Assembly (NCBI GenBank): GCA_022483245.1
Contig: JAKVNR010000001.1
Coordinates: forward strand, 992,001-1,056,000
Reading direction: 5' to 3'
Length of the DNA: 64,000 bases
DNA from: Lactobacillus sp.
GTDB lineage: Bacteria > Bacillota > Bacilli > Lactobacillales > Lactobacillaceae
The notes beneath the pieces are model-generated. The model searched no databases, was not told the DNA's origin, and saw only the letters and a list, made by a program, of their open reading frames with translations. This document shows positions 10,811-22,701 of the stretch, piece by piece (within the stretch, counting starts at the first letter, position 1; each line of letters opens with the position of its first letter). The position numbers and the translations under genes are program-made.

Positions 10811-11281
10811 CTAGAACCGGTAGTGAGCAAATGCACGGTTGGCTTCTGCCATACGGTGAACATCTTCACGCTTCTTAACAGCTGAACCAGTATTGTTGGC
10901 AGCGTCCATAATTTCATTAGCTAAACGCTCAACCATGGTGTGTTCATTGCGCAGACGTGCGTATGAAACGATCCATCTCAAAGCCAAGGTAGTTCTTCTT
11001 TCTGGACGAACTTCAACTGGGATTTGGTAGTTAGAACCACCAATCCGGCGAGCCTTAACTTCCAAGACAGGCATAACATTGTTCATTGCTTCTTCGAACA
11101 CATCAACTGGTTCTTTACCGGTCTTGCTCTTAACGATGTCAAAAGCATCATACAAAATTGAAGAAGCCTTAGCTTTTTTACCATCCTTCATCAGGTGGTT
11201 AATTAACTTGGTAACCAGTTTTGAATTGTAAACTGGGTCGGCTAAAACGTCTCTTTTAGCTACATGTCCTTTTCTTGGCAT
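10811..11281 (-). CDS. rpsG: 30S ribosomal protein S7
   Basis: S7 nucleates the 30S head and in E. coli represses the str operon. The 156-residue protein starts [20 protein letters not shown] and contains [19 protein letters not shown] and [20 protein letters not shown] segments, ending in NRAFAHYRF. It is 12 nt downstream of rpsL and 32 nt upstream of fusA. The ribosome binding site is AGGAGGATTAAAG. Confidence 0.97.
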   Translation of the reverse strand: MPRKGHVAKRDVLADPVYNSKLVTKLINHLMKDGKKAKASSILYDAFDIVKSKTGKEPVDVFEEAMNNVMPVLEVKARRIGGSNYQIPVEVRPERRTTLALRWIVSYARLRNEHTMVERLANEIMDAANNTGSAVKKREDVHRMAEANRAFAHYRF

Positions 11282-11293
11282 TCTTTAATCCTC

Positions 11294-11704
11294 CTATGCG
11301 TCTTTCTTAGCACCGTACTTAGAACGACCTTGTTTTCTGCCGTCAACGCCAGCAGTATCTAAGGCACCACGAACGATGTGGTAACGAACACCAGGCAAGT
11401 CCTTTACACGACCGCCACGGATCAAAACAACTGAGTGTTCCTGCAAGTTGTGACCAACACCAGGAATGTAAGCAGTAACTTCGATCAAGTTTGACAGACG
11501 AACACGGGCATACTTACGCAAAGCTGAGTTAGGCTTCTTTGGCGTCATAGTGCCGACACGGGTTGCAACCCCACGCATTTGTGAAGCTGGGTTGTAAACC
11601 CACTTCTTCTTCATACTGTTGTAGCTGTAGTTCAAAGCTGGTGACTTTGACTTGGACGTCTTTGAGTGACGGCCTTTTCTAACCAATTGGTTAATGGTTG
11701 GCAT
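11294..11704 (-). CDS. rpsL: 30S ribosomal protein S12
   Basis: S12 is at the decoding centre and is the classical streptomycin target. The 136-residue product begins [20 protein letters not shown] and contains [20 protein letters not shown], with Lys at the position corresponding to E. coli K42 (TPKKPNS), and the second loop [20 protein letters not shown]. Both loops look wild type, suggesting streptomycin sensitivity. First gene of the str operon behind a promoter at 11791-11819. Confidence 0.97.
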   Translation of the reverse strand: MPTINQLVRKGRHSKTSKSKSPALNYSYNSMKKKWVYNPASQMRGVATRVGTMTPKKPNSALRKYARVRLSNLIEVTAYIPGVGHNLQEHSVVLIRGGRVKDLPGVRYHIVRGALDTAGVDGRKQGRSKYGAKKDA

Positions 11705-11723
11705 TAAGATTCCTCCTTAGAAT

Positions 11724-11786
11724 TTCGTGTTCACACATCCGGGAGTTTCTTTTTTACCCGGCAGTTTTTTCTTTATTTCACACGAA
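11724..11786 (-). promoter_or_regulatory. Structured leader of rpsL-rpsG-fusA
   Basis: Two nested inverted repeats occupy the leader. The outer pair is TTCGTGT at 11724-11730 with ACACGAA at 11780-11786; the inner pair is CCGGG at 11739-11743 with CCCGG at 11757-11761. The outer stem ends a few bases before the AGGAGG ribosome binding site of rpsL. This resembles an autoregulatory ribosomal-protein leader; the ligand (S7 or S12) is only inference. Confidence 0.45.
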
Positions 11787-11790
11787 GATT

Positions 11791-11819
11791 AATATATCAC
11801 CCTTGCGGGCGCTGGTCAA
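11791..11819 (-). promoter_or_regulatory. str operon promoter (rpsL)
   Basis: The minus strand shows TTGACC (11819-11814), a 17-bp spacer and TATATT (11796-11791). Initiation would be near 11784, leaving an untranslated leader of about 80 nt before rpsL that contains nested inverted repeats. The -35 region lies close to the start of the divergent prepilin peptidase gene. Confidence 0.72.
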
Positions 11820-11855
11820 ATGATTTTTTGCGTAATTAAAGATGGAGGGAAAAAT

Positions 11856-12545
11856 ATGCAATTATTAATAATGTTAACGAACGCAATGATTGGTGCTTGT
11901 TTGGGATCGCACGCCTGCGTGGTAGCGCAGCGATTCGGCCAGGCAAATTTTATTAGTGCTCGATCTGTTTGTCAGTCCTGTCAGCGATCTTTGTTATTAC
12001 GAGATGAAATTCCACTGATTTCTTATTTATATTTAAAAGGAAAATGCCGCTACTGCCGGAGCTTCATACCGGCCAGGCTATTCTACGCAGAATTATTAGG
12101 GGCAGCTAGTTTTTGCAAACTCAACATGTTAGACAGTATCAACTGGCCGCTAGCTGCTTTTATTTTTAGTTTGCTAATTTTAGCTTTACAAGACTGGGAG
12201 ACACAGTCAATTGATACCCTATTGCTCATACCACCGATTTTGCTGACTCTTTTCTGGCCGCACTTTGCCTGGACGAACTGGACGATTAGTCAAATTTGGA
12301 TCATTGTTCCCATTTTATTAACTATGGGTTGGTTCATTTATCAAGGAAAAATGGGCAGCGGTGATTTATATTTACTCATTATTATTTTGGCATTTTGGGG
12401 CAGCCTAGTTGGGACTGTGATTTTGCTAATCGCCTGTTGCCTATTTATCGGTTACTTTGTTTGTACTAGTCAAAATCGCCAGCAAGCATTAGCCTTTCTG
12501 CCTTTTCTTTACTGCGGGCAGATCATTTATCTTTTATGGCAATAA
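11856..12545 (+). CDS. comC: Type IV prepilin peptidase (ComC-like)
   Basis: Membrane aspartic protease that cleaves and N-methylates prepilin-like proteins, in Gram-positives usually the ComG pseudopilins of the DNA-uptake machine. The 229-residue protein has about seven hydrophobic segments. It has an N-terminal cytoplasmic loop with two CxxC pairs (CQSC and CRYC), and the two catalytic aspartates appear in LQDWETQSID and in the GSGD motif. The start at 11856 is chosen because GGAGGG lies 6 nt upstream; the frame could open at 11820 but without a site. It is a single plus-strand gene between the str operon and rpoC, with a shared terminator after it. The comG operon is not in the window. 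Confidence 0.85.
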   Translation: MQLLIMLTNAMIGACLGSHACVVAQRFGQANFISARSVCQSCQRSLLLRDEIPLISYLYLKGKCRYCRSFIPARLFYAELLGAASFCKLNMLDSINWPLAAFIFSLLILALQDWETQSIDTLLLIPPILLTLFWPHFAWTNWTISQIWIIVPILLTMGWFIYQGKMGSGDLYLLIIILAFWGSLVGTVILLIACCLFIGYFVCTSQNRQQALAFLPFLYCGQIIYLLWQ

Positions 12546-12577
12546 AAAAACTGCTGATGATAATCAGCAGTTTCTTT
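12544..12577. terminator. Bidirectional terminator comC / rpoC
   Basis: An 11-bp inverted repeat (12548-12558, AAACTGCTGAT, with 12563-12573, ATCAGCAGTTT) has a 4-nt loop. It is flanked by A residues on the left and T residues on the right, so it can end both the plus-strand peptidase transcript and the minus-strand rpoBC transcript. It occupies the spacer between the converging genes. Confidence 0.85.
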
Positions 12578-12595
12578 AATTTAACAAACTAAAAT

Positions 12596-15500
12596 TTATT
12601 CCTTAGTTTGCGGAGTTTCATCAGTTGCAGCTTCGTCTTGTTCATTCATCTTTTTCTCAATATCAGCGATTGAGTAAACAGAATCAGGTTTCTTGACAGC
12701 ACTTTCTGGTTCCATGCTGTTGTAGACAGACATGCCAGTACCAGCTGGAATCAGCTTACCGATGATAACATTTTCTTTCAAACCAAGCAGCGGGTCATTC
12801 TTGCCGCGAATTGAAGCATCGGTCAGGACACGAGTAGTTTCCTGGAAGGAAGCAGCTGACAAGAATGAGTTCGTGTTCAAAGCTGCCTTAGTAATACCTA
12901 AGATGACACTTTGAGCAGTTGCTGGGATTCCGCCAGAAACGATGACTTGCTTGTTGCGGTCACGGAATTGACCAATATCAAGCAGTTCGCCTGGCAGCAG
13001 GTCAGTTTCACCTGGGTCAAGGATCCGAACCTTTTGCAGCATTTGACGAGCCATTACTTCGACGTGTTTATCAGAAATTTCTACACCCTGCATCCGGTAT
13101 GACTTTTGGATTTCACTCAGGATGTAGTTTTCAGTAGTCAAAGCATCACGAACACGGATTAATTCCTTTGGATCGATTGAACCAACAGTCAGCTTATCGC
13201 CGCGAACAACATGGTCGCCTTCGCCGACAGCAACTGAAGCAGTGTACGGAACTTCATAAGTCCGCGTATCTGTTTGACCCTTAACAGTAATTTCACGGAC
13301 GTGCTCAGCTGGATTTTCTTCAATTGAAGCAATTTCACCAGTTACTTCCGTAATAACTGCACGACCCTTAGGGTTACGAGCTTCAAACAATTCTTGCACA
13401 CGTGGCAAACCTTGAGTGATATCGTCACCACCGGCAACACCACCGTTGTGGAAGTTACGCATTGTCAGCTGGGTACCAGGTTCACCGATTGATTGAGCGG
13501 CAACAGTACCAACAGCTTCACCAACTTCAACTGTCTTGCCAGTAGCTAAGTTCATACCGTAACACTTCCGGCAAACACCGTGAACCGTGTTGCAAGTAAA
13601 GACTGACCGAATAGTTACGCTTTCAACGCCAGCATCAACAACTTTTTGAGCTGCAGCTTCAGTCATCATCACATCCCGTGGGACAATAACTTCGCCAGTT
13701 TGTGGATCACGGACTGTTTTAGCAGTGTAACGGCCAACTAACCGGTCAAATAAAGGCTCGATCATTTCGTCGCCTTCAGTGATTGCCTTCACTACGACAC
13801 CGCGATCAGTACCACAATCATCTTCACGGATCACCACGTCTTGAGCAACATCAACCAAACGTCTGGTCAAGTAACCAGAGTTAGCAGTCTTCAAGGCCGT
13901 GTCCGTCATACCTTTCCGGGCACCGTGCGAGGACATGAACATTTCCTGAACAGACAAACCTTCACGGAAGTTTGAAGTCACAGGAATTTCAATCAAACCG
14001 CCGTTAGGAGCGGCCATCAACCCACGCATACCTGCTAACTGAGTAAAGTTAGAAATGTTACCACGGGCACCAGAATCTGACATGACTGAGATAGGGTTGC
14101 GTGGATCGAAGATCCCAGATAATTTCTTTTGAATCTTGTCCTTGCAATCATTCCAGATGGCAATTACCCGGTCGTGACGTTCGTCTTCAGTAATCAAACC
14201 ACGACGGTATTGCTTGGAAACCATATCAACTTGCTTGTGGGCAGCATCAACAACTTCGTCTTTATCAGTCATTACTGGGATATCAGCAATACCCATGGTC
14301 AGACCAGAAGTAGTACATGCCGTGTAGCCTAAAGTCTTCAAATCATCCAAGAAGTCGGATGTTCTTTGAACACCGTAATCCTTGTAGATTGTCGCAATTG
14401 AGTCTGACAAGAAGCCCTTCTTAAATGGAGTGCCTAATGGCATGTCCGCCAATTTTTGATGAATATCTTCACCAGGCTCTAAGAAGTACTTGGCATCTAA
14501 CGGATGTGACAAGTTTTCTGAAGTTGAGTCGTTAACGTAGTAGAAATCATGTGGGTAGATTTCGTTAAACAACAACTTACCGTAAGTTGTGACGAAAATA
14601 CCATGTTCATAGCCTGCTGGCCATGGCTTGTCAGGCATTGAATCAGCTGCCAGCCCGATCCGGGTATGGTAGTGAATATCACCATTTGCATAAGCCACAT
14701 CAGCTTCAGCAGGTGAGTTGAAGACCATTCCTTCGCCTTCACGGCCGCGTTCAGCTTGAGTTAACCAGTAGTTACCCAAAACGATATCCTGTGATGGCGT
14801 AACAATTGGCTTGCCATCTTTTGGTGCCAAAATGTGGTGAGCAGCCAGCATCAGCAAACGTGATTCAGCAACTGCTTCGTCTGACAGCGGAACGTGGATG
14901 GCCATCTGGTCACCGTCGAAGTCGGCGTTGTAGGCTTCACAAGCTAATGGGTGCAAACGAATCGCTTTGCCTGGAACCAAGATTGGTTCGAAGGCTTGAA
15001 TACCCAACCGGTGCAAAGTTGGTGCCCGGTTCAAGAGAACTGGCCGTTCTTGGATCACATCTTCCAGTACATCCCAGATGTCGTCATCTTCACGGTCAAT
15101 CTTGCGTTTGGCACTCTTAATGTTAGAAGCCAGCTTGCGCTTAACCAATTCGTGCATAACGAATGGCTTAAACAGCTCTAAGGCCATCGGACGAGGAACA
15201 CCACATTGGTAAAACTTCAAATGTGGTGAAACATCGATAACTGAACGGCCAGAGTAGTCAACACGCTTACCCAGCAAGTTTTGACGGAAACGGCCTTGCT
15301 TACCTTTCAGCAGGTGTGACAAAGACTTCAGTGGACGGTTGCCTGGCCCAACAACTGGACGGCCGCGACGGCCGTTGTCGATCAAGGCATCAACTGCTTC
15401 TTGCAGCATCCGTTTTTCGTTTTGAACAATGATGCTTGGTGCATTTAAGTCCAGCAAACGTTTTAACCGGTTGTTCCGGTTAATGACCCGGCGGTACAAA

Positions 15501-16267
15501 TCGTTCAGGTCAGAGGTAGCAAACCGGCCGCCTTCTAGCTGAACCATTGGCCGCAAGTCAGGTGGAATAACTGGGATGCAGTCCATTACCATCCACTCAG
15601 GCTTGTTGCCAGAGTCTTTAAAGGCATCTAAGACGTCCAAACGGCGAATTGCGCGGCTACGCTTTTGACCAGTAGCTGTTTGCAATTCCTTCTTTAATTC
15701 AACGACTTCTTTGTCTAAGTCGACTTTTTGCAGCAATTCCTTAACTGCTTCAGCACCCATTTTAGCTTCAAACCGATTGCCAAATTTTTCTTTAGCTTCA
15801 CGGTATTCAGCTTCAGTTAACAGCTGCTTAGCTTCCAAGTCAGTGTCGCCTGGGTCAATAACAATATAAGCTGCAAAGTAAATAACTTCTTCTAAGATTC
15901 GTGGTGAAATGTCCAGCACGATTCCCATCCGAGATGGGATACCTTTGAAATACCAGATATGGGTTACTGGCGCAGCTAATTCAATGTGACCCATCCGTTC
16001 ACGCCGAACTTTGGAGGAAGTAACTTCAACCCCGCACCGGTCACAAACAATGCCACGATAGCGAATACCCTTGTACTTGCCACAAGCACAAGACCAGTCT
16101 TTAGATGGTCCAAAAATTCGTTCATCAAACAGACCATCTTTTTCAGGCTTTAAAGTCCGGTAATTGATCGTTTCAGGCTTTTTAACTTCTCCGTAAGACC
16201 AGCTACGGATTTTGTTTGGCGAAGCTAAGCCGATAGACATGCTTTCAAACTTGTTTACGTCGATCAA
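12596..16267 (-). CDS. rpoC: DNA-directed RNA polymerase subunit beta'
   Basis: Largest RNA polymerase subunit, 1223 residues. Visible motifs are the N-terminal zinc-binding cluster ([20 protein letters not shown]), the catalytic [15 protein letters not shown] with the three Mg-binding aspartates, and the trigger-loop/bridge-helix region near [21 protein letters not shown] second zinc site follows (CGTD..., [13 protein letters not shown]). The start is a TTG at 16267 preceded by GGAGG with 8-nt spacing, 15 nt after rpoB. Length is typical of lactobacilli. Confidence 0.98.
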   Translation of the reverse strand: MIDVNKFESMSIGLASPNKIRSWSYGEVKKPETINYRTLKPEKDGLFDERIFGPSKDWSCACGKYKGIRYRGIVCDRCGVEVTSSKVRRERMGHIELAAPVTHIWYFKGIPSRMGIVLDISPRILEEVIYFAAYIVIDPGDTDLEAKQLLTEAEYREAKEKFGNRFEAKMGAEAVKELLQKVDLDKEVVELKKELQTATGQKRSRAIRRLDVLDAFKDSGNKPEWMVMDCIPVIPPDLRPMVQLEGGRFATSDLNDLYRRVINRNNRLKRLLDLNAPSIIVQNEKRMLQEAVDALIDNGRRGRPVVGPGNRPLKSLSHLLKGKQGRFRQNLLGKRVDYSGRSVIDVSPHLKFYQCGVPRPMALELFKPFVMHELVKRKLASNIKSAKRKIDREDDDIWDVLEDVIQERPVLLNRAPTLHRLGIQAFEPILVPGKAIRLHPLACEAYNADFDGDQMAIHVPLSDEAVAESRLLMLAAHHILAPKDGKPIVTPSQDIVLGNYWLTQAERGREGEGMVFNSPAEADVAYANGDIHYHTRIGLAADSMPDKPWPAGYEHGIFVTTYGKLLFNEIYPHDFYYVNDSTSENLSHPLDAKYFLEPGEDIHQKLADMPLGTPFKKGFLSDSIATIYKDYGVQRTSDFLDDLKTLGYTACTTSGLTMGIADIPVMTDKDEVVDAAHKQVDMVSKQYRRGLITEDERHDRVIAIWNDCKDKIQKKLSGIFDPRNPISVMSDSGARGNISNFTQLAGMRGLMAAPNGGLIEIPVTSNFREGLSVQEMFMSSHGARKGMTDTALKTANSGYLTRRLVDVAQDVVIREDDCGTDRGVVVKAITEGDEMIEPLFDRLVGRYTAKTVRDPQTGEVIVPRDVMMTEAAAQKVVDAGVESVTIRSVFTCNTVHGVCRKCYGMNLATGKTVEVGEAVGTVAAQSIGEPGTQLTMRNFHNGGVAGGDDITQGLPRVQELFEARNPKGRAVITEVTGEIASIEENPAEHVREITVKGQTDTRTYEVPYTASVAVGEGDHVVRGDKLTVGSIDPKELIRVRDALTTENYILSEIQKSYRMQGVEISDKHVEVMARQMLQKVRILDPGETDLLPGELLDIGQFRDRNKQVIVSGGIPATAQSVILGITKAALNTNSFLSAASFQETTRVLTDASIRGKNDPLLGLKENVIIGKLIPAGTGMSVYNSMEPESAVKKPDSVYSIADIEKKMNEQDEAATDETPQTKE

Positions 16268-16282
16268 AAGTTTAACCTCCTA

Positions 16283-19200
16283 TCACTTAGCAGAATTGTC
16301 ATCAGAAGCTGGATCATCAGCCGGGGCTGGTTGATCACTGAACAGGTCTGAGGCCGCCTCATCGCTTGCAGTGGATGGATCTTGTGCCTTTTCTTCTGCT
16401 TCTAACTTCTTCTTTTCCTGCTGTTCAGCCATACGGGAAATATGGTCAATGCTGAAGTGTTCATTGTTTTCATCCATATCGCGCAAGTCGATTTGGTGGT
16501 GATCCATATCTAAGACACGGATATCTAAGCCTAAGGCTTGCAATTCCTTAACCAATACGCGGAATGATTCAGGCACACCTGGTTTAGGAATCCGTTCGCC
16601 CTTAACAATTGCTTCATAAGCACGAACACGGCCAACAACGTCGTCAGACTTGTAAGTCAGGATTTCTTGCAGGGAGTAAGCAGCACCGTAAGCTTCCAGT
16701 GCCCAAACTTCCATTTCACCAAACCGCTGGCCACCAAACTGTGCCTTACCACCTAAAGGCTGTTGGGTAACTAATGAGTAAGGCCCAATTGAACGAGCGT
16801 GGATCTTGTCATCAACCATGTGGGTTAATTTCAGGTAGTACATAATACCAACTGAAACCCGGTTGTGGAATGGTTCACCTGTCCGTCCATCGTACAGAAC
16901 GGTCTTACCGTCTTTATCAACACCGGCTTCACGAATAGTTTCCCAAACGTCGCTACCTTTAGCACCATCAAAGACTGGGGTAGCAACATGGATCCCCATG
17001 CTCTTAGCAGCCCGTCCTAAGTGCAGTTCTAGCAGCTGTCCGATATTCATACGTGAAGGCACACCCATTGGGTTCAAACAGATATCAACTGGACGTCCAT
17101 CTGGCAAGTATGGCATGTCTTCTTCTGGAACAACGGCAGCAATCGTACCCTTGTTACCGTGACGACCAGACATCTTGTCACCAACTTGAATCTTCCGCTT
17201 TTGCACAATGTAAACGCGGACCAAGGTGTTAACGCCTGGTGATAATTCGTCGCCAGCTTCACGAGTGAAGACTTCAACCTTTTGAATGATACCGCCGCCA
17301 CCATGTGGTACACGCAAAGAAGTATCACGAACTTCGCGGGCCTTTTCACCAAAGATAGCGTGCAGCAAACGCTCTTCAGCTGATAATTCAGTGACGCCCT
17401 TTGGAGTTACCTTACCAACTAGAATGTCACCATCGCGAACTTCGGCACCAACACGAACAACACCGTCTTGGTCCAAGTCCTTGAGGGCATCTTCACCAAC
17501 GTTTGGAATTTCGCGGGTGATTTCTTCTGGCCCTAACTTAGTATCACGAGCTTCTGATTCGTAGTCTTCAATGTGGATTGAAGTGTAGACATCGTCCTTA
17601 ACCATCCGCTCGCTAATCATGATGGCATCTTCGTAGTTGTACATGTTCCAAGTTAGGAAAGCAATCAGTGGGTTTTGGCCTAAAGCTAATTCGCCTTGGT
17701 CCATAGCAGCACCGTTACCGATGACTTCGCCTTCTTCAACATGGTCGCCTAATGAAACATTTGGTGTTTGGTTGTAGTTCTTCGTAGCGTTAGAACGACG
17801 GTACTTTTCAAGCGTGTACTTGTCTAAAGTGCCATCTTCGCGGCGAATACGAATTTCATTAGCGTCAACGTACTCAACGGTCCCAGCTGACTTAGCCAGC
17901 AGAGCATCACCTGAGTCATGCGCAGCCCGATATTCCATCCCAGTGCCGACAATTGCAGCATGAGGATTAATCAATGGAACAGCCTGGCGCTGGTGGTTGG
18001 CACCCATCAAAGCCCGGTTAGAGTCATCGTTTTCCAAGAATGGGATGCAGGCAGAAGTTACTGAAACAACCTGCTTAGGAATCAAGTCCATGTAGTCAAT
18101 CTTGTCTGGCGTAACTTCGATGTTGTCATCCTTGTGACGAGCCAAGATTAACTTTTGTTTGAAGGAACCATCTGGATTTAATGGTGAGTTGGCACCAGCA
18201 ATAATATAGTGGTCTTCAACATCAGCAGTCAGGTAATCGATCTTGTCGGTAACCTTGTGGGTCTTCCAGTCAACACGGCGGTATGGAGTTTCAACAAAAC
18301 CATACTTGTTGATCACGGCAAAAGTAGCCAGTGAGTTAATCAAACCGATGTTAGGACCTTCAGGAGTTTCGATTGGGCACAAACGGCCATAGTGGGTATA
18401 GTGAACGTCACGAACTTCATAACCAGCCCGGTCACGTGACAAACCACCGGGTCCTAAAGCTGACATCCGGCGCTTGTGAGTTAATTCGCCTAATGGGTTG
18501 TTTTGGTCCATAAACTGTGACAGTTGGGATGAACCAAAGAATTCACGGATAGCAGCAACAACTGGCCGGATGTTGATCAATTGTTGCGGAGTAACTGTTG
18601 AAATGTCTTGAATTGACATCCGTTCACGAACAACCCGTTCCATCCGAGCTAAACCAATCCGGAATTGGTTTTGCAGCAATTCACCAACCCGGCGAATACG
18701 ACGGTTACCTAAGTGGTCAATGTCATCAGCTGAGCCAATCCCTTCTTGCAGAGCAAAGAAGTAGTTAATTGAAGCTAAGACATCAGCAGTCGTAATGTGC
18801 TTAACCTTCGCATCAATATGACCATTAGACATTAATTTAACAACGCGGTCAGGGTCATTCTTTGAGTAAACCTTGATTTCTTGCACGTTGATTGGGTCAG
18901 GCAAAACGCCTTCCTTTGATGGCTCATAAGTTACCATCTTGAAGTCATCACGGTCCAAGTATTTTTCAAGCTTGTCCATAACTTCATGAGTAACAACCGT
19001 GCCCTTCTTAGCGATAATTTCGCCAGTATCTGGGTCAGCTAAGGTTTCAGCCAAAGTCTGGTTGTACAGACGATGCTTCAAAGACAGTTTTTTATTGATT
19101 TTGTAACGGCCAACTGGTGCCAGATCATAGCGGCGTGGGTCAAAGAAACGAGCGTACAGCAATGACCGAGATGAATCAGTGGTCTTTGGTTCGCCTGGAC

Positions 19201-19936
19201 GCAGACGTTCATAAATATCCCTTAACGCTTCAGCCACGCGGGAGTCAGCTGGGTTCTTGTGTACGTCTTTTTCCAGAGTAAAGCGCAATGAGTCATTGTC
19301 GCCATACATATCAACGATTTCACTGTCTGCACCAAAGCCTAAAGCCCGGATTAAAACTGTAATTGGCAGCTTACGGGTCCGGTCAATCCGCACATAAGCC
19401 AAGTCCTTGGCATCAGTTTCGTATTCCAGCCATGCACCACGGTTAGGAATGACAGTTGTCCCGTAAATTGGACGGCCGTTCTTGTCAAAATCAGCATGGT
19501 AATAAACACCAGGTGATCTAACAAGCTGTGAAACGATAACTCTTTCAGCCCCGTTAATAATGAATGAACCTGATTCAGTCATTAATGGCAGGTCGCCAAA
19601 GAAGACATCTTGAGTCTTGATTTCACCAGATTCGTGGTTAGTCAATTTCAAGGTGACGTGCATAGGAGCCGAGTAATTGGCATCATGTTCACGCGCTTCT
19701 TCAACGGTGTACTTTGGTTGGTCTAACTTGTACTTTTCAAATTCCAGGGAAAGCTTACCCGAGAAATCTGAAATCGGCATAATATCGTCAAAGACTTCGT
19801 TAATGCCTTCGTTTAAAAACCACTTGTAGCTTTCAGTCTGCACATTGGTCAGATTTGGCAGCGGCAGGATTTCCTTGATTTTGGAGAAACTGCGTCTGGT
19901 CCGGCGACGGCCGTAATTCACAACGTGTCCGAGCAA
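16283..19936 (-). CDS. rpoB: DNA-directed RNA polymerase subunit beta
   Basis: Beta subunit of RNA polymerase, 1217 residues from the chosen start. The rifampicin region reads [20 protein letters not shown] and [20 protein letters not shown], with the usual sensitive residues. The highly conserved [12 protein letters not shown] is also present, followed by an acidic Ala/Asp/Ser C-terminal tail. A TTG at 19936 is chosen as start because AAAGGA lies 8 nt upstream and the product then begins MLGHVVNYG like relatives; an in-frame ATG at 19945 directly abuts that site. It is upstream of rpoC (15-nt spacing). Upstream spacer 19937-20013 is AT-rich without a convincing promoter. Confidence 0.97.
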   Translation of the reverse strand: MLGHVVNYGRRRTRRSFSKIKEILPLPNLTNVQTESYKWFLNEGINEVFDDIMPISDFSGKLSLEFEKYKLDQPKYTVEEAREHDANYSAPMHVTLKLTNHESGEIKTQDVFFGDLPLMTESGSFIINGAERVIVSQLVRSPGVYYHADFDKNGRPIYGTTVIPNRGAWLEYETDAKDLAYVRIDRTRKLPITVLIRALGFGADSEIVDMYGDNDSLRFTLEKDVHKNPADSRVAEALRDIYERLRPGEPKTTDSSRSLLYARFFDPRRYDLAPVGRYKINKKLSLKHRLYNQTLAETLADPDTGEIIAKKGTVVTHEVMDKLEKYLDRDDFKMVTYEPSKEGVLPDPINVQEIKVYSKNDPDRVVKLMSNGHIDAKVKHITTADVLASINYFFALQEGIGSADDIDHLGNRRIRRVGELLQNQFRIGLARMERVVRERMSIQDISTVTPQQLINIRPVVAAIREFFGSSQLSQFMDQNNPLGELTHKRRMSALGPGGLSRDRAGYEVRDVHYTHYGRLCPIETPEGPNIGLINSLATFAVINKYGFVETPYRRVDWKTHKVTDKIDYLTADVEDHYIIAGANSPLNPDGSFKQKLILARHKDDNIEVTPDKIDYMDLIPKQVVSVTSACIPFLENDDSNRALMGANHQRQAVPLINPHAAIVGTGMEYRAAHDSGDALLAKSAGTVEYVDANEIRIRREDGTLDKYTLEKYRRSNATKNYNQTPNVSLGDHVEEGEVIGNGAAMDQGELALGQNPLIAFLTWNMYNYEDAIMISERMVKDDVYTSIHIEDYESEARDTKLGPEEITREIPNVGEDALKDLDQDGVVRVGAEVRDGDILVGKVTPKGVTELSAEERLLHAIFGEKAREVRDTSLRVPHGGGGIIQKVEVFTREAGDELSPGVNTLVRVYIVQKRKIQVGDKMSGRHGNKGTIAAVVPEEDMPYLPDGRPVDICLNPMGVPSRMNIGQLLELHLGRAAKSMGIHVATPVFDGAKGSDVWETIREAGVDKDGKTVLYDGRTGEPFHNRVSVGIMYYLKLTHMVDDKIHARSIGPYSLVTQQPLGGKAQFGGQRFGEMEVWALEAYGAAYSLQEILTYKSDDVVGRVRAYEAIVKGERIPKPGVPESFRVLVKELQALGLDIRVLDMDHHQIDLRDMDENNEHFSIDHISRMAEQQEKKKLEAEEKAQDPSTASDEAASDLFSDQPAPADDPASDDNSAK

Positions 19937-20013
19937 AGAAAACATCCTTTCTGCAGAAAAGAATAAATATTACATTTATGTTACAAAATTAAAAAACCGC
20001 TTTTCAGAGCATA

Positions 20014-20049
20014 AAAAAACAAAAACAGCCTGCTGGCGTTTTTGTTTTT
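20014..20049 (-). terminator. Intrinsic terminator after clpC
   Basis: A 12-bp perfect A/T-rich stem (AAAAACAAAAAC paired with GTTTTTGTTTTT) is capped by GCC/GGC. It ends in T residues on the minus strand about 100 nt past the clpC stop, separating clpC from rpoB. Confidence 0.8.
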
Positions 20050-20151
20050 ATCATCTTACTGGACAATAGATCAGCAAGATCCTGAATTTCAGCCTTTTAA
20101 ACAAGGATAATCATACGACATCTAATTAGCAAAGTCAAAAGCTAATATATG

Positions 20152-22593
20152 TCAAGCCTTGACTTTTTCTGGCGCGCCCCAGTCAAACTTCAACTGACCA
20201 CGGTGAGAACCAACTTTAATCTTTTGACCAGCCTTCGCTTCACCGCTAACCAAAGCCGAGGCAATTGGATCTTCCAGATCACGTTGAATTGCACGCCGCA
20301 GCGGCCGTGCTCCGTTTTCCGGATCATATCCATCCTTAGCAATGACATCTTCGGCAGCCCGTGAAATCGACAGCTGAATCTCTTGCCGACCCAAGCGGTC
20401 AACTAATCGCTTAGTCATCAAGTTGACAATTTGACGTAATTCGCTCTTCGTCAGCGACTTAAAGGTAATTGTTTCGTCGATTCTGTTTAAAAATTCTGGT
20501 CTAAAGAAGGCCCGAGTTGCATCACGGACTTTTTCAGCCCGCAATTGATCTTGATCAGCGCTATCGGCAGCAAAGCCAACAGTTTGCTGGCTCTGCAGGG
20601 ACCGCGACCCAAGATTGGAAGTCATAATAATAATCGTGTTGCGGAAATCGACCTTGCGTCCCTTCGAATCTGTCAAAAAGCCATCATCTAAAACTTGCAG
20701 GAGCAAATTGAACACATCTGGGTTAGCCTTTTCAACTTCATCAAGTAAAACAACTGAATAAGGATTGCGGCGTACCCGTTCAGACAGCTGGCCGCCTTCT
20801 TCATAGCCAACGTAGCCTGGAGCCGACCCGATCATCTTGCTAGTTGCCACTGAATCCATGTATTCAGACATATCAACCCGAATCATATTCTTTTCCGAAC
20901 CAAAGACAGCTTCAGCTAAAGCTTTGGCTAATTCAGTCTTACCAACTCCAGTTGGTCCCAAGAATAAGAAGGAACCGATTGGTCGATTTTCATCCTTAAT
21001 GCCTGCCCGTGAACGGCGAATGGCCCGCGAAACTGCTTTAATCGCTGCATCTTGACCGATTACACGTTCATGCAAGACTTGTTCCAAGTTAGCTAAGCGT
21101 TTGGTATCACTGGTGGTCATTTTGGTGACAGGCACACCTGTCCATTGCGAAACAACTTTAGCAATATCAGCGGCAGTAACCACAGCACCTTTTTTATCTT
21201 GGCGGACCAATTTGCTAGTTAAATCATCCCGCTGCGCACGCAGTTCTTCTTCTGCCTGCAGCAAATCAGCAGCCCGGCTAAAGTCTTGCTGGTCAACCGC
21301 CCGTTCTTTTTGCGCGTCAAGGTCGGCAATCTGCTGGTCTAAATCTTTCAGCTGCGGCGTCTTTTGAAAACCGTGCTTAATTTTCACCGCTGCAGCTGCT
21401 TCATCGACTAAGTCTACGGCCTTATCTGGTAAAAAGCGGTTGGCAATGTAGCGAGTTGATAATTGGACTGCTTGCTCTAAAGCTTCGTCAGAAATCTTCA
21501 CATGGTGGAAGGCTTCATATTTTGGCCGCAAGCCATGCAAAATATTCAAAGTTGCCGCCGGGCTTGGTTCGCTAATCCGCACTTGCTGGAAGCGCCGAGC
21601 TAAAGCCTGATCTTTTTCAATGTACTTTTGGTACTCATCGAAAGTCGTCGCCCCGATCATTTGCAGGTCGCCGCGGGCTAATTGTGGTTTCAAAATATTG
21701 GAAGCATCAATCGCACCCTCTGCGCCGCCAGCACCAATTAAAGTATGCATTTCATCGACAAAGAGGATCACATTGCCGTCATCACGAATTTCGGTCAGGA
21801 TTTTTTTCATCCGGTTTTCGAATTCACCGCGGTATTTAGTCCCAGCCACTAAGTTAGCCATATCAAGTGCCATCAAGCGCTTATTCTTCAAACCTTCTGG
21901 TACCTTGCCATGCACGATTGCTGCTGCAATACCTTGGGCAATGGCAGTTTTACCGACGCCAGGTTCACCAACTAAAACTGGGTTGTTTTTTGTCCGCCGC
22001 GATAAAATTTGAATGACCCGGGCCACTTCTTTTTCACGGTTTAGCAGTGGATCAATCCCGCCCGCTAAAACGCGCTGGTTCAAATTGACCGCTACTTTAT
22101 CTAGTTCTGGCATTTTACTTTGACCTTGATTGGTCGGACCAGCCGGTTCATTTGAAACGCCACTTGCTCCAGGATGAGAAGCTTGGTTAACGATGCTTTG
22201 CACGTCTAAGCCTAAATTGTGCAAAATCATCGCTGCTAAGACTTGTCCATTAGCCAGGAGACCTAGCAGCAAGTCATTAGTCGTAATTTCGTCGCTACCA
22301 AAAGTATTAGCTTGCCGGCGAGCATATGATAAAACTAATTGCAGGCGCGGAGAAAATTCCATGTAATCCGATTGGGTACTAGACCCATAACCGGTGTAGC
22401 GTTCGATTTCTTCGCGCACAAGCGTTGGCGTTACTCCCTGGCTGCGCAGCAATTTGCCGGCATCACCAGTGGATTCAATGACTAGCGCCAGCAGAACGTG
22501 TTCGGTTCCAATCAAACGATGATTGAAAGCTTGCGCTTGTTCACGTGCAATTTGCAAAACTTTATTTGCACTTTCACTGTAGGAATTTTCCAT
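20152..22593 (-). CDS. clpC: ATP-dependent Clp protease ATP-binding subunit ClpC
   Basis: Hsp100 unfoldase that feeds substrates to ClpP or refolds them. The 813-residue protein has the Clp N-domain (about 1-140, starting with ANKVLQIAREQAQAFNH), AAA-1 with Walker A GEPGVGKTAIAQG, and a central UVR-like coiled-coil region (QQDFSRAADLLQAEEEL). AAA-2 follows with GPTGVGKTELAKAL, Walker B VVLLDEVEKA and FLNRIDETITFKSL. Unlike the Bacillus ctsR-mcsA-mcsB-clpC operon it stands alone here. No CIRCE or CtsR-type operator was recognised upstream (22594-22660). Confidence 0.95.
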   Translation of the reverse strand: MENSYSESANKVLQIAREQAQAFNHRLIGTEHVLLALVIESTGDAGKLLRSQGVTPTLVREEIERYTGYGSSTQSDYMEFSPRLQLVLSYARRQANTFGSDEITTNDLLLGLLANGQVLAAMILHNLGLDVQSIVNQASHPGASGVSNEPAGPTNQGQSKMPELDKVAVNLNQRVLAGGIDPLLNREKEVARVIQILSRRTKNNPVLVGEPGVGKTAIAQGIAAAIVHGKVPEGLKNKRLMALDMANLVAGTKYRGEFENRMKKILTEIRDDGNVILFVDEMHTLIGAGGAEGAIDASNILKPQLARGDLQMIGATTFDEYQKYIEKDQALARRFQQVRISEPSPAATLNILHGLRPKYEAFHHVKISDEALEQAVQLSTRYIANRFLPDKAVDLVDEAAAAVKIKHGFQKTPQLKDLDQQIADLDAQKERAVDQQDFSRAADLLQAEEELRAQRDDLTSKLVRQDKKGAVVTAADIAKVVSQWTGVPVTKMTTSDTKRLANLEQVLHERVIGQDAAIKAVSRAIRRSRAGIKDENRPIGSFLFLGPTGVGKTELAKALAEAVFGSEKNMIRVDMSEYMDSVATSKMIGSAPGYVGYEEGGQLSERVRRNPYSVVLLDEVEKANPDVFNLLLQVLDDGFLTDSKGRKVDFRNTIIIMTSNLGSRSLQSQQTVGFAADSADQDQLRAEKVRDATRAFFRPEFLNRIDETITFKSLTKSELRQIVNLMTKRLVDRLGRQEIQLSISRAAEDVIAKDGYDPENGARPLRRAIQRDLEDPIASALVSGEAKAGQKIKVGSHRGQLKFDWGAPEKVKA

Positions 22594-22660
22594 CAGACAC
22601 CGCCTCTTCCCTTCAAAAAACTATGCTTAATATTTTAGGAATTTTCTTGGGGCTTGTAAA

Positions 22661-22693
22661 ACAAAAAGATCCGCCACGTATGTGACGGATCTC
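22661..22693 (-). terminator. Intrinsic terminator after tRNA-Gly
   Basis: On the minus strand AGATCCGTCAC and GTGGCGGATCT pair (one wobble) around a short loop and are followed by TTTTTG. It is about 10 nt downstream of the tRNA and probably ends the aspA-tRNA-Gly transcript, since no terminator is visible between aspA and the tRNA. Confidence 0.8.
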
Positions 22694-22701
22694 TTAATTA
22701 G

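Noticed and set aside
22594-22660. CtsR or CIRCE operator upstream of clpC
   Set aside because: No heptanucleotide direct repeat (GGTCAAA type) or TTAGCACTC inverted repeat is present in the spacer.
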